The position numbers were made by a program, and so were the translations under genes. The notes beneath the pieces were generated by a model. It had not been told where the DNA came from. It saw only the letters and a list, made by a program, of their open reading frames with translations, and searched no databases. A stretch of 64,000 nucleotides of DNA from a virus: IMG/VR virus record IMGVR_UViG_3300021090_000010, positions 1-64,000 of that record. One strand, 5' to 3'. Each line of letters opens with the position of its first letter. The stretch's first letter is position 1. This document shows positions 33,435-43,196 of this stretch, in pieces.

Positions 33435-34214
33435 ATGATACTACAAGTGGTAGAGTTCGACATCGTAAGAACATCACGTTCGAAACACATCAAAAAGAAA
33501 GAAATTCTTTACTGTTGCGACCAGTGCGGCAAAGAATTTCGAGGAAAATACCAAAAATCTCTTTTAGAGAGTTCACGCAAGCATCACTTCTGTTCTAGAG
33601 AGTGCCATTTTTCTTCGAAAGAAGTAGGAGGATTGACGTACACAGAAGTGATGTCATGCCGAGACCAGATTATGTGGCAAACAAAAATGAAAGTTACTGT
33701 TGTAGCCAAATACGGTGTCGAGAATGTTTCTCAGCTAGAAGAGATCAAGAAACAGAAGGAAGAAACGTGTTTGAAAAATTACGGGGTGCGGAATCCGAAT
33801 CAAAATCCAGAAATTAAACGCAGAGCAATCAAAACACTTATCAAAAATCGTCCCGAAAGTTGGATTTCTAAACCTGAACATCTTTTTGGTTTGTATCTAA
33901 AAGAATGGTTTGGAGAAAGCGATGTCTTACAGCAGGTCTACTTCGAAAGAAGGTGGTCTGTAGACTTCTACGTCAAGTCGATCGATACTTATGTGCAGTT
34001 TGATGGTGTCTACTGGCACGGCCTAGACCGACCAATTGAAGAAATCAAGAAGTTTAAAACAGTGACCGATCGAGACATTTACGAAAAATGGACCAAGGAT
34101 AGAGAGCTAGACTCTGTTACTTCTGACAAGAACATTCGCCTCGTCAGGATAACAGATGTCGAATTCAAACAAGATCCACAAAAGTGTGTTGAGAAAGTGA
34201 GACGAAATGTCTAG
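33435..34214 (+). CDS. Vsr-like homing endonuclease with zinc ribbon
   Basis: A 259-residue protein. Residues 25-60 form a zinc ribbon (YCCDQCGKEF, then HFCSRECHF). Next come repeats typical of DNA-binding linkers (KYGVENVSQLEEIKKQ; NYGVRNPNQNPEIKRR). The C-terminal nuclease core (RRWSVDFYVKSIDTYVQFDG, then VYWHGLD) matches the enzyme at 5798-6217, and IRLVRITD follows. It sits between two neck genes and overlaps the gp14-like gene. This is the fuller form of the Vsr-like/EDxHD class in this phage. Confidence 0.65.
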   Translation: MILQVVEFDIVRTSRSKHIKKKEILYCCDQCGKEFRGKYQKSLLESSRKHHFCSRECHFSSKEVGGLTYTEVMSCRDQIMWQTKMKVTVVAKYGVENVSQLEEIKKQKEETCLKNYGVRNPNQNPEIKRRAIKTLIKNRPESWISKPEHLFGLYLKEWFGESDVLQQVYFERRWSVDFYVKSIDTYVQFDGVYWHGLDRPIEEIKKFKTVTDRDIYEKWTKDRELDSVTSDKNIRLVRITDVEFKQDPQKCVEKVRRNV

Positions 34215-34848
34215 GTTGTTTGTTACCCAGAAAGAAATTAATTTCATTTCTGACATTACAAAAGAGCTTCTCAAAGACATTATTGGGCAGAAAATCATCC
34301 TCTACCCTATTTCTGAGATCAAGTCAGACGTTCATGGTTTATACAACGAGAGCACGAACAAAGTCTACGATAACCCGATAGAAATAGAAGCGTTGGTAAA
34401 TTCTCCCGAACAAACGTCAATGTCCAACCTGTTCGGTCCTGAAAAACTGCAGAAGTTGGAAGTGTACGTTCACTACAGAGATCTCCTTGATAAAAAGATC
34501 GATATCTCCATCGGAGACTTTCTCCAGTACGGTGGAGCATTTTTCGAAATTTCTGCCGTTGACAAGATGAGGCAGATCTACGGTCAGGCAGAGCAAATAG
34601 ACGGATACAAACTCATATGCACGCAGGCTCGTAAAGGCCAATTCGTCACAGAACGTATTAGCCCCACCGATGAACCACCTGAGATGATTCAGAAAGAGTT
34701 CGTGCAACAAAGGGGTCTTCCTATCGTGGACGACAAACCTACGGGTGACAAGAGAGCTCTCCAGGAAACTGGCCAACTCGATCGCCCCATCGATGGACCT
34801 GCTCGGATCATTGAAACTAACGAAGGGAGCACATTCTACGATGAATAA
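34207..34848 (+). CDS. Neck/head-tail connector protein (gp14-like)
   Basis: A 213-residue protein. The start MSRLFVTQKEINFISDITKE and the segment ISIGDFLQYGGAFFEISAV resemble the neck protein family next to gp13 in T4-like phages. The C-terminus is Pro/Asp-rich (RPIDGPARIIETNEGS). The ATG overlaps the upstream endonuclease by 8 nt, evidence that the endonuclease was inserted tightly between neck genes. Role: connector between head and tail. Confidence 0.68.
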   Translation: MSRLFVTQKEINFISDITKELLKDIIGQKIILYPISEIKSDVHGLYNESTNKVYDNPIEIEALVNSPEQTSMSNLFGPEKLQKLEVYVHYRDLLDKKIDISIGDFLQYGGAFFEISAVDKMRQIYGQAEQIDGYKLICTQARKGQFVTERISPTDEPPEMIQKEFVQQRGLPIVDDKPTGDKRALQETGQLDRPIDGPARIIETNEGSTFYDE

Positions 34849-35188
34849 CCTTACGATAAGAGAAATTCGATCGATAATTAGGTCGATTCTTAAAGAAATG
34901 AAGCTAGGATTAGCCTCATACCGAATGGATCCACCTGAAGCTCTGCCTGATGAGAAGCAGACATTTTTGAAACAAACTCATCCACCTGCTCAATTCAATC
35001 CCACCGTACCGATGCGTAAACACAACGATTGGAAACGTAATTGGTCGGCTACGGCTGTCAGTAATCCCATGATGAATTTCCAGCACTTCGTGGCAGATGA
35101 TGATACGGATCCACTTTCTGACGAAGATTGGGAAATGATGACGGATCTAGCAAATATCAGCCATGATTCTGAACCAAAACGAAGATGA
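34841..35188 (+). CDS. Small protein with targeting-like N-terminal helix
   Basis: A 115-residue protein starting MNNLTIREIRSIIRSILKEM, one of the clearest copies of the shared helix (ILKE as potential cleavage site). The rest is polar and Pro/Asp-rich (MDPPEALPDEKQTFLKQTHP). It overlaps the neck gene by 8 nt and the next gene by 4 nt. The upstream extension of the frame to 34745 is a shadow. Probably a head-packaged or neck-associated protein. Confidence 0.5.
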   Translation: MNNLTIREIRSIIRSILKEMKLGLASYRMDPPEALPDEKQTFLKQTHPPAQFNPTVPMRKHNDWKRNWSATAVSNPMMNFQHFVADDDTDPLSDEDWEMMTDLANISHDSEPKRR

Positions 35189-36381
35189 TTACTCGCTACA
35201 ATGCTGGAGATCCTTTTGGAGTACCCTCTGGGTACGACGGTGCGACCGTTCCCGCCGACGGATTCAAGATTCCTGCTTGCGGGATCCTGGATGTGGACAA
35301 GGCTCTGTTCGACCTTCTCGATAAGGAAATCAGGTTCGTGGTCTCCAATGGAGAAGCTAGAGAAGCTACGAAAGTTCCCATTCTCTTCGCCGCCGGAGAA
35401 AAAGCATTCATGCTCAAGAATGGTCGAGCTATCAGAGATGAGAGCTCTACCTTAATTCTGCCGCTGATCACAATCAGACGAATTTCGATAGAACAGACTC
35501 CTGAGGATATGAATTCTAGAGGGATCAATCAGCACCAGGGAGAGCTCGTCATCAAGAGACGGTTGTCTCCGAAGGATAGGGCCTACCAGAATCTCATCAA
35601 CAAGATTGGATTGAAGAACCAAGCCAATGTTGCTGACGATTCATTCTCCTTAGAAACTGATCGAATTGTCGGAGCGAACGAAGATGACCAGAACATCCAG
35701 GATGGAGGGTTATTGGCCGCCAAGTACGGGAACAACTTTTGGGAACTCATCACGATTCCGATGCAACAGTTCTTCACCGCGAACTACGAAGTTGTGCTTT
35801 GGTCCCAGTACACGACGCACATGAATCAAATGCTCCAGAGACTCATGGGATCATATTTACCCACCGGTCATAAACTTTTGCGTCTCGAAACAACGAAAGG
35901 TTACTGGTTCGTAGCTTCTGTCCAAGATGATCCGTACACGGCCGAAGATAATGCTGATGACATGTCATCGTCAGAACGTTTGCTCAAGTACAAGTTTTCC
36001 GTTAGGGTGCCTGCCTACATGGTAGCTGCGGAAAATCCGGGAGAACCGTCTTCTGTCAGAGCGCATCTCTCAGCTCCCATCATCAGTTTCGGGATCGGAT
36101 ACGATGAAGACTACGTTCGTCTGACGAATGGTATCCCCACAGCTTCAGATCCCACAGAGGGTTCAGACGATCCGTCGAGAGGCTTCACTCTGAACGGTGA
36201 AATCCAACCAACTGCCAGGAGAACTGTCGAAACACCGGTCTCTAAAGTCACGATCGTGAAAAATCCGTTTACCGGCAAAGAACGAACGGAATACCTACGA
36301 ATAGTTACAACGGACCCTCGTTCTGGTGAACAGGTCCTTATTCCCGAGATGGGAACCACTCTAAATATCTCCGATGACTGA
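35185..36381 (+). CDS. Tail completion/terminator-like protein (gp15 position)
   Basis: A 398-residue virion protein (MITRYNAGDPFGVPSGYDGA). The central part, QFFTANYEVVLWSQYTTHMN, then RLMGSYLPTGHKLLRLETTK and GYWFVASVQDD, and the later KYKFSVRVPAYMVAAEN, is conserved in structural proteins of large myoviruses (recalled). It lies between the gp14-like protein and the sheath genes, where T4 has gene 15. A tail terminator role is the best inference. Confidence 0.58.
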   Translation: MITRYNAGDPFGVPSGYDGATVPADGFKIPACGILDVDKALFDLLDKEIRFVVSNGEAREATKVPILFAAGEKAFMLKNGRAIRDESSTLILPLITIRRISIEQTPEDMNSRGINQHQGELVIKRRLSPKDRAYQNLINKIGLKNQANVADDSFSLETDRIVGANEDDQNIQDGGLLAAKYGNNFWELITIPMQQFFTANYEVVLWSQYTTHMNQMLQRLMGSYLPTGHKLLRLETTKGYWFVASVQDDPYTAEDNADDMSSSERLLKYKFSVRVPAYMVAAENPGEPSSVRAHLSAPIISFGIGYDEDYVRLTNGIPTASDPTEGSDDPSRGFTLNGEIQPTARRTVETPVSKVTIVKNPFTGKERTEYLRIVTTDPRSGEQVLIPEMGTTLNISDD

Positions 36382-36458
36382 TTCTACGGGCAGCCTCTTG
36401 GGACTTCCAAAGCTGGCGCGTATAGTTATATGTGGGAGCTAATCTTCGAAGGAGCACC

Positions 36459-39400
36459 ATGGCAGAGCAGGCGTTTCGTTCTCCGGGATTTTTCGAGCAG
36501 GAAATTGACCGCTCGATTTTACAGGATGTTGTTCCGACGGGTACACCGGCGGGAGTCATTTCTACGTCAAACAAGGGGCCTGCGTTCGTCCCGGTAACGG
36601 TTTCTAGCATGGCAGATTTCCGAGGTAAATTCGGCGATCTCGATGTTAAGAAGTTCGGTCCTTACGCAGCGAACGAGTTTTTGAAGCATAGAAGTGCTTT
36701 GACATTCCTTCGCCTTTTGGGCGCGGGAACTCTTAGCACGACAGCAGACATTACGTTGTTCAAAACAACCGGGCAGGTAAAAAATGCCGGGTTCAACGTG
36801 ACTGGTACCGTAGTCGGTAATGGAGAACGTCGTCATAATGGCTGCACTCAACTTGTGACCGCCCGTCACACTCTGCAGACGAACGAGGCATTCGGAATGC
36901 CTATGTTTACCAACAATGAAAGCTTCGTCGGTTCGACTGTCAACCTCGTTAGAGGAGTTGTCATGTTGACTTCGGGCACACGTCTAATGGTTCTTGACGG
37001 TAACGAAAATGCTCTCGGAGTTTTCAACGGACTTGGTCCCGATGACGTCGGAACAGTTTCAGGAGGAACTTTCAAGCTCGTTCTTTCGTCCACGCTCGGT
37101 GCGGCCTGGTCCGCCACGGATGGTATTGCGGGAGTCAAGATCTTTACTGCTTCCCTAAATCCGACCAGCGACAACTACTATGCCAAGCTCCTCAATAAGG
37201 ATCTTGATAAGTTCGCGACCGAACTTCATGTAGTTTACGCTGACTTCCCTGTCGACGATGAAGTTGCCACGCCGACTGCAGTCGGTGTTCTTTCCGGTTC
37301 AGCCAACGCTTCGAACTCGTCCGGTAATTCGACGATGACGTTCAGAGATGCTCTTGGACACTTCGATACGAAGTACACGACCCCAAAGACTCCCAATTTC
37401 ATCTCACAACCGTTCGGTAAAACTGAGTACGATCTTTTCAGAATTGAAGCTATTGACGATGGAGAGTACGCTAACAGCCTTTACAAGATTTCTATCACCA
37501 GCCTGAAGCGTTCTTCGGATCAGATGAATCCGTACGGAACCTTCACCATCCTCGTTCGAGCGTGGGATGACGATGATTCGAATCCAAAGGTGCTCGAGCA
37601 GTTCCCGAACTGTTCTCTGAACCCTGCGTTGGAAAATTACGTTGCTAGGGTGATTGGAGATCGTAGAGTTTATTTCGATTTCGAATCTGAACAAGTTGCA
37701 GATCGTCGTTTGGTTGCCAAGGGCAAGTACGCGAACCGTTCGAACCTCGTTCGTGTGGTCATGACGGATGAAGTCGATAGAGCGATGGTTCCTCCCTCGG
37801 CCCTGCCCTTCGGATTTCGGGGTCATTCTGTTCTCAAAACTAACGACTTATTGTCGGACACGGGATCTACTACGGGTCAGCGCCTCGCTGGAACGGTTGG
37901 TGTTGGAATCGCTTCTAGTACTACGGGTTCGATCGTTCCTCCGATTCCATTCCGTTTCAAAATCACTCGCGGTAATCTCGCGACGTCAGGTTTCCTCGGT
38001 AATCCGGGTACCACGACTGTCACGAATATGAATTACTACTGGGGTGTCAAGTTCGAACGTAATAATAGTCCTCTCGATTCTAACACGGCAAGCGAACAGA
38101 ACAAGATCATCCAGTCTTTTTCGAAGTTCGCAGGCATCGCGCAATTGGACATGCTTGTCACAGGTTCGGGAGCAGACGTTCAGAACAACAACAAGTTCAC
38201 CCTTGCAAAGGTTGCTTTTTTCAACCAGTCTGTCGTCGACCTCACAGGTACGGTAGAGACCCATATGAAGGAAGCTGCTTACGTTCGTGATGCGACTCCC
38301 GATCCAACGACGTATACTGTCAACGATGGAACTATCTCGACTCGTATCACGTTCGCAACTCTCGCAGCAATGACGGGATCTTCTGACTTCAACAGGTTCT
38401 CACCTGCCATGAAGTTTTCGACATTCCTTCAGGGTGGATTCGATGGACTCAACATCCTCGATAAAGCCTCACGCAGAATGAACGACAGGTCAGTATCTTT
38501 CGATACCGGTGGTGGAGCCTCCACAACCTATGTTTCTCCCGGTCTCGCCCAAAACCAGGGTGGATCAGGTGCGACGAACAGTTCGGTCTTCTCGATCAAA
38601 ACAGCGATCGATATCATGACCAACAAACTGAACGTCAACCTCAACATCCTGACGATTCCTGGAATCAGAGATCCATATGTCACCGACTACGCCGCTAAGA
38701 TGGTAAGAGAATATGGTCTCGCTCTGTACGTGATGGACATTCCCTCGTACGACGATACGAACGTACGTCTATACGATGATTCCGTGACCCGTCCGGACAT
38801 CACCAACACCGCGAAGAACTTCGATTCCCGCGCTCTCGATAATAACTACACCGCGACTTACTTCCCAGATGTCATTGCTGATGATGCCGTGAACAGCCGT
38901 CGAGTGAAGGTTCCCGCTTCGGTTGCGGCGCTCGCCGCCCTTGCACTGAATGATCGAGTTGCTTATCCCTGGTACGCTCCTGCAGGATTCAACAGAGCTT
39001 CTCTGGAATTCGTCAAAAACGTAGCGGTTCGCTTAAACGGTTCGGACAGAGACATTCTGGACGATGCTCGTATCAATCCGATCGCACCATTTCCACCCCG
39101 CCAGTTCGTCATCTTCGCACAAAAGACGCTCCAGCAGGCGAACTCTGCGCTCAACCGTGTCAACGTCCGTCGGCTCGTCATCGAAGTCAAGCGGCAAATC
39201 GTCGACATCGCAAACAGAATGGTGTTCGAGCAGAACACTCCCGAAGTTCGCAACAAGTTCGTCAGCGACGTGTCCATCAGAATTGGTCTGATCCAAACGC
39301 AGTTCGGTGTCGAAAGTTACCAGGTCATCATGGACGAACGCAACAACAGTGAACGCGATGCACTCGACAATCGAGTCAATGGCAGCATTGAAATCAAGCC

Positions 39401-39467
39401 GACCAGAGCGATTGAAAAGATCGGTATCGACTTTATCATAACAAACAGCGGCGTGGATTTTATCTAG
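36459..39467 (+). CDS. Contractile tail sheath protein, copy 1
   Basis: A 1002-residue sheath. The ATG at 36459 follows GAAGGAG; the GTG at 36432 is less likely. Sheath landmarks are SPGFFEQEIDRS and GTPAGVISTSNKGPAFVPV at the N-terminus, DYAAKMVREYGLALYVMDIP and YPWYAPAGFNRASL in the C-terminal core, then LNRVNVRRLVIEVKRQI and the terminal PTRAIEKIGIDFIITNSG. It is longer than T4 gp18 (about 660), implying additional surface domains. A second sheath gene follows at 39741. Confidence 0.92.
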   Translation: MAEQAFRSPGFFEQEIDRSILQDVVPTGTPAGVISTSNKGPAFVPVTVSSMADFRGKFGDLDVKKFGPYAANEFLKHRSALTFLRLLGAGTLSTTADITLFKTTGQVKNAGFNVTGTVVGNGERRHNGCTQLVTARHTLQTNEAFGMPMFTNNESFVGSTVNLVRGVVMLTSGTRLMVLDGNENALGVFNGLGPDDVGTVSGGTFKLVLSSTLGAAWSATDGIAGVKIFTASLNPTSDNYYAKLLNKDLDKFATELHVVYADFPVDDEVATPTAVGVLSGSANASNSSGNSTMTFRDALGHFDTKYTTPKTPNFISQPFGKTEYDLFRIEAIDDGEYANSLYKISITSLKRSSDQMNPYGTFTILVRAWDDDDSNPKVLEQFPNCSLNPALENYVARVIGDRRVYFDFESEQVADRRLVAKGKYANRSNLVRVVMTDEVDRAMVPPSALPFGFRGHSVLKTNDLLSDTGSTTGQRLAGTVGVGIASSTTGSIVPPIPFRFKITRGNLATSGFLGNPGTTTVTNMNYYWGVKFERNNSPLDSNTASEQNKIIQSFSKFAGIAQLDMLVTGSGADVQNNNKFTLAKVAFFNQSVVDLTGTVETHMKEAAYVRDATPDPTTYTVNDGTISTRITFATLAAMTGSSDFNRFSPAMKFSTFLQGGFDGLNILDKASRRMNDRSVSFDTGGGASTTYVSPGLAQNQGGSGATNSSVFSIKTAIDIMTNKLNVNLNILTIPGIRDPYVTDYAAKMVREYGLALYVMDIPSYDDTNVRLYDDSVTRPDITNTAKNFDSRALDNNYTATYFPDVIADDAVNSRRVKVPASVAALAALALNDRVAYPWYAPAGFNRASLEFVKNVAVRLNGSDRDILDDARINPIAPFPPRQFVIFAQKTLQQANSALNRVNVRRLVIEVKRQIVDIANRMVFEQNTPEVRNKFVSDVSIRIGLIQTQFGVESYQVIMDERNNSERDALDNRVNGSIEIKPTRAIEKIGIDFIITNSGVDFI

Positions 39468-39471
39468 ATAA

Positions 39472-39720
39472 CCAATAGAGGCTAGCCACCCTAAAGGAGA
39501 ACGTTGCGGTAGCTCAAAGTTCACCGAACAAGTTGTTCGCCAAATCAGAAAAGAATGGAAAGCTGCGGGCTTAGGAAATCCTGGAAATCGTTGGTATGGC
39601 TCTCCACGATTAGAATTTTGTCAACGATGGGCAAATACAATAGGTTCAACACCGATATCTGTCTGCAATATTGCCATGTTTAAAACGTGGAAGCACATAC
39701 CAGATGATGACGATACTTAA
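39472..39720 (+). pseudogene. Remnant of an HNH homing endonuclease (C-terminal part)
   Basis: The 273-bp gap between the two sheath genes holds a frame open from 39472 to TAA at 39718-39720, with no ATG, GTG or TTG in its first 30 codons. The translation GERCGSSKFTEQVVRQIRKE and the end ISVCNIAMFKTWKHIPDDD are typical of the C-terminal helix-turn-helix tail of HNH/GIY-YIG homing endonucleases. A similar tail is intact at 53726-54499 (FAKLTEEVVLAIKK, then RNGTTWPHV). The nuclease part has been lost. Confidence 0.6.
39714..39719 (+). promoter_or_regulatory. TACTTA motif upstream of second sheath gene
   Basis: TACTTA ends 21 nt before the ATG at 39741. TAAGGAAA in between can serve as ribosome site. 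Confidence 0.45.
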
Positions 39721-39740
39721 GGGTGATCTAAGGAAACAGC

Positions 39741-42700
39741 ATGGGACAGACAAAATTTGGTAGTGCAGGCGTCTCTACTCGTGAGGTTGACCTCTCGGGA
39801 CCGACACAAGCGTCCCCTGTGGGAATTCCTGCGGCGGTCATTGGCACTGCTGTCAAGGGTCCTGCGTACGTTCCCGTAACGATCGGTCTGCTCAGCGATT
39901 TCTATGCCAAGTTCGGTAAATCCGATGGGAAGAAATTCGCTCCCCTTGCAGCTGTCGAATGGTTACGGAATGCGCAGTCCCTCACCTTCCTCCGAGTTCT
40001 CGGTGTTGGAGATGGCAGTAAAAGAACCACGAGCGGTGTGACCGCTGGAAAAGTTGCGAGCGCCGGTTTCGTTGTCGGCGAACAGCAGCCGAACGATGCG
40101 GGTATTCTAGCACAGAACCCGTACGCTAATCCGGGTGGCCCTTTGGGACGTACATACTTCATCGGATGTTTCATGTCCGAGTCCATCGGATCAACCGTGT
40201 TTTCTGCAGCTGGTCTCCAGGGAACTGGAAGCATCACGCCTGGAATTTCATCGTCCCTTCCAATCGTCCGTGGAATGTTGATGGCAGCTTCTGGTGTCAT
40301 CCTTCGTCTATCTTCTTCGCAAACAGGTAGCCTCGGAGGATCTCTCCTCGGTGACAGCGCCGCTCCGGCGTCAACATTCGTTGCATCGGACGCATTCTCA
40401 TCCGGTTCTCAGTTGGGTGCAGTCATCCTTCTGGAAAACTCGCAAGCGAAGCAGCAGTTCACGATGTTACTGAACGGGCACAAAGGTCTGGACGCTCGGT
40501 ATCCTAATGTGCTTTCTGCATCGTTCGATATCACGGCACCAAACTACTTTCCCAACGTCTTCAACACTGACCCATACAAGCTTCAGCAAGCAGGTCACTA
40601 TCTGTACGCGTACTGGGATATTCATCCTACCCTTGCTGTTGTCACTGGCACAGGTCTCATTTCCGGTTCGCAAGGTGCAAACGGAACCGCAACTCGGAAA
40701 TCCGGTACTGAAGCAGCAGCATTCCTCACGACAGGATCTCTTGGAAGAGATGTTGGTTCGGCGACTGTACCCGATTACGAGAACTTCGAAGATCGTTTCC
40801 GCCACGCGGTAACTCCTTGGATCATCTCTCAAAAATTTGGTGGATCTCCTGCTAATCTCTTTAGAATTCACGCTCTCGACGACGGCACTGGAGTTAGCGT
40901 AGCTATCAAGATCTCCATCGAGAATATTTCACCCGCAGTGAATGCGTCGGATCTCTACGGTACGTTCGATCTCGTGGTTAGAGATTGGGCTGACAGCGAT
41001 TCGGCTCCGAGAATTTTCGAAACCTTCAGAGGGGCTACTTTGAATCCTTCTTCAGATCGATTCATCGGTAAACTCGTCGGAGACCAGAATGTCTACTTCG
41101 ACTTCGACAAGACAACAGCTTCTCAGAAACTTGCTATCGAAGGCAACTATCCGAACCGTTCGAACTACATCAGAGTCGAACTCGACACTTCTGTTGATAG
41201 TGGTGAATCTAATCCAGTCGGACTTCCAATGGGATTCCGCGGACCGGCCCACCTCGTAACTTCTGGGTCTGCTCCTCTGACCAGCCCGACTGAACTCACG
41301 AACGAACTCATCGTCAATGGTGCACTCAAACGAGCGGTCCAGCCTCCGGTTCCGTATCGCCAATCAGTGGCAGACGGTTCGGCAGACAAGAAGCTTGCTA
41401 ACTCTCTTCTCTACTGGGGCGTGCAATTCGAACAAGTCAACACAATCGATACTCCGAACTCCACTAACTCGAAGAATGAGTCTATCAAGAGCTTCGCCAA
41501 GTACATGCCTGATTTCATGGTTTCTACGATGGACGTCGTCGAAGGTGGCCAGATCGGTGCTTCGGCGACTGCCGCGAACGGAATTGTGGACGCGGACAGA
41601 TTCAATTACAACAGATTCTCTCTTGAGAACGTGCTCGTCGTTACCGGTTCTGATACCCTCGCTGACACCCAGAAGTGGGAACAGGCACGGTACGTTCGAA
41701 GCGGTCTCATCTCTGCAGACGAACCCAATAAGACCCGTGCCCTGACCGTCAACGACCTTGCGACACCATCCAACAGACGGTTCGCTAAATTCACGACCTT
41801 TATGCAGGGCGGGTTCGATGGAACGAACATTTTCGATCAGAACGAATCCGAACTCACGGACGTCGCTGTCAAGGGTGATATGGACGACAGCAATCGAGGA
41901 TTGACCTTGGGTCCGTCCGTCTCGGCCTACCTGAAGGCTCTTGCAGTCATCAGGAACAAGTCCGACGTCGATGTCAAACTCCTCGCCATTCCCGGGATTC
42001 GGCAGTCTGTCGTAACTGACACTGCTGTCTCTACTATCGAGGACAGGTTCGATGCTCTGTACATCATGGACATTCTGGAGTACGACACGGTTAATACTGT
42101 CGTTACTAGCAGCATCCAGTCGCCCAGCGTAACTAACACTACGATCGCCTTCAAGAATCGTGCTCTGAACACCTCCTTCGCGGCAGCCTACTACCCCGAC
42201 GTTGTGGTCCAGGATCCCAACACTCGGACTAACGTGGTCGTTCCTCCTTCTGTCGTTGTTCTCGGAGCCTTCTCTCTGAACGATAGGATCGCACATCCCT
42301 GGTTCGCTCCTGCAGGATTCACTCGAGGAGCTCTTTCTACGACGAACGAAGCTAAGGTTCGTCTGTCGAAGGATAACCTGGATACGCTCTACGATGCCAA
42401 CATCAATCCGTTAGTTGCCTTTCCATCCACCTCACCTCCCGGCACGCAAGCGCAGGGTGGAGTCGTAGTGTGGGGACAACGTACTCTATACCAACTCGCC
42501 TCCGCGCTGGATCGGGTCAACGTTCGTCGACTTCTCATTGAGATTCGTCGACAGGTTAGAGACGTTGGCAACACAATCCTCTTCGAGCCCAACCGTGAAT
42601 CCACCCTTGCTCGCTTCTCTTCGGCCGTCGAACCGAAACTTGCAAAGATCAGGAAGCAGTTCGGTCTTACGAACTACAAGGTTCAGATTGATGCCACTAC

Positions 42701-42821
42701 GACCTCGCAGATCGATATCGAGAACAACACGATTCGAGGTAAGATCTTCGTGGTTCCGACCAGAACGATCGAATTCGTCACTCTTGACTTCATCATCACC
42801 AACCGCGCAACCGGAGGCTGA
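39741..42821 (+). CDS. Contractile tail sheath protein, copy 2
   Basis: A 1026-residue paralog of the sheath at 36459. Matching blocks are GIPAAVIGTAVKGPAYVPV, RFDALYIMDILEYDTVNTV, HPWFAPAGFTRGAL, LDRVNVRRLLIEIRRQV and PTRTIEFVTLDFIITNRATG. The two copies differ strongly in the central surface domains but keep the core. Both frames are intact, so a mixed or two-zone sheath, or alternative sheaths, is possible. It is directly followed by two small helix-tagged genes. Confidence 0.92.
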   Translation: MGQTKFGSAGVSTREVDLSGPTQASPVGIPAAVIGTAVKGPAYVPVTIGLLSDFYAKFGKSDGKKFAPLAAVEWLRNAQSLTFLRVLGVGDGSKRTTSGVTAGKVASAGFVVGEQQPNDAGILAQNPYANPGGPLGRTYFIGCFMSESIGSTVFSAAGLQGTGSITPGISSSLPIVRGMLMAASGVILRLSSSQTGSLGGSLLGDSAAPASTFVASDAFSSGSQLGAVILLENSQAKQQFTMLLNGHKGLDARYPNVLSASFDITAPNYFPNVFNTDPYKLQQAGHYLYAYWDIHPTLAVVTGTGLISGSQGANGTATRKSGTEAAAFLTTGSLGRDVGSATVPDYENFEDRFRHAVTPWIISQKFGGSPANLFRIHALDDGTGVSVAIKISIENISPAVNASDLYGTFDLVVRDWADSDSAPRIFETFRGATLNPSSDRFIGKLVGDQNVYFDFDKTTASQKLAIEGNYPNRSNYIRVELDTSVDSGESNPVGLPMGFRGPAHLVTSGSAPLTSPTELTNELIVNGALKRAVQPPVPYRQSVADGSADKKLANSLLYWGVQFEQVNTIDTPNSTNSKNESIKSFAKYMPDFMVSTMDVVEGGQIGASATAANGIVDADRFNYNRFSLENVLVVTGSDTLADTQKWEQARYVRSGLISADEPNKTRALTVNDLATPSNRRFAKFTTFMQGGFDGTNIFDQNESELTDVAVKGDMDDSNRGLTLGPSVSAYLKALAVIRNKSDVDVKLLAIPGIRQSVVTDTAVSTIEDRFDALYIMDILEYDTVNTVVTSSIQSPSVTNTTIAFKNRALNTSFAAAYYPDVVVQDPNTRTNVVVPPSVVVLGAFSLNDRIAHPWFAPAGFTRGALSTTNEAKVRLSKDNLDTLYDANINPLVAFPSTSPPGTQAQGGVVVWGQRTLYQLASALDRVNVRRLLIEIRRQVRDVGNTILFEPNRESTLARFSSAVEPKLAKIRKQFGLTNYKVQIDATTTSQIDIENNTIRGKIFVVPTRTIEFVTLDFIITNRATGG

Positions 42822-42824
42822 TAA

Positions 42825-43196
42825 ATGAAGTTCAGCGAGTCCGAACTTAGGAAGTTGATTCGTGAAGAATTGGACGGAAAGAAAAATCCGCTCGCTCAAA
42901 CAAATCAGCTGCTTCCTCCAAGGGAAGATTCTGAAACGCGCCTGAAGGCATCTCCCAACCGAGGTCCTGCAGAGTCTGGCCCGCTAGATCTGTCATCTGT
43001 GATCGATCTAGTAGACGCCGTGACCGAGCAGGTATCGACTCTTCTGCTGAACAGCACTCAGTCGACCGAAAATGAATGGACCAACATGGAAGTATCAAAT
43101 AGGATCTCCAACAGGATCATGAAAGCCATTCGGCTTGAGGTCAATCTCATCACCCGTGAGCTCGAAATGGAAGATAAAGATTTCGGCGAATGGTAA
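42825..43196 (+). CDS. Small protein with targeting-like N-terminal helix
   Basis: A 123-residue protein starting MKFSESELRKLIREELDGKK, three bases after the sheath stop. After the helix come a Pro/Glu-rich linker and a helical domain (DLSSVIDLVDAVTEQVSTLL). It overlaps the next gene by 7 nt. The helix is of the recurrent class; LIRE/E is a possible processing site. No known domain. Confidence 0.5.
   Translation: MKFSESELRKLIREELDGKKNPLAQTNQLLPPREDSETRLKASPNRGPAESGPLDLSSVIDLVDAVTEQVSTLLLNSTQSTENEWTNMEVSNRISNRIMKAIRLEVNLITRELEMEDKDFGEW

Noticed and set aside
41364-42296. A 310-codon minus-strand frame opposite sheath copy 2
   Set aside because: The + strand frame is a full-length sheath gene with clear motifs; the antisense frame shows no domain.
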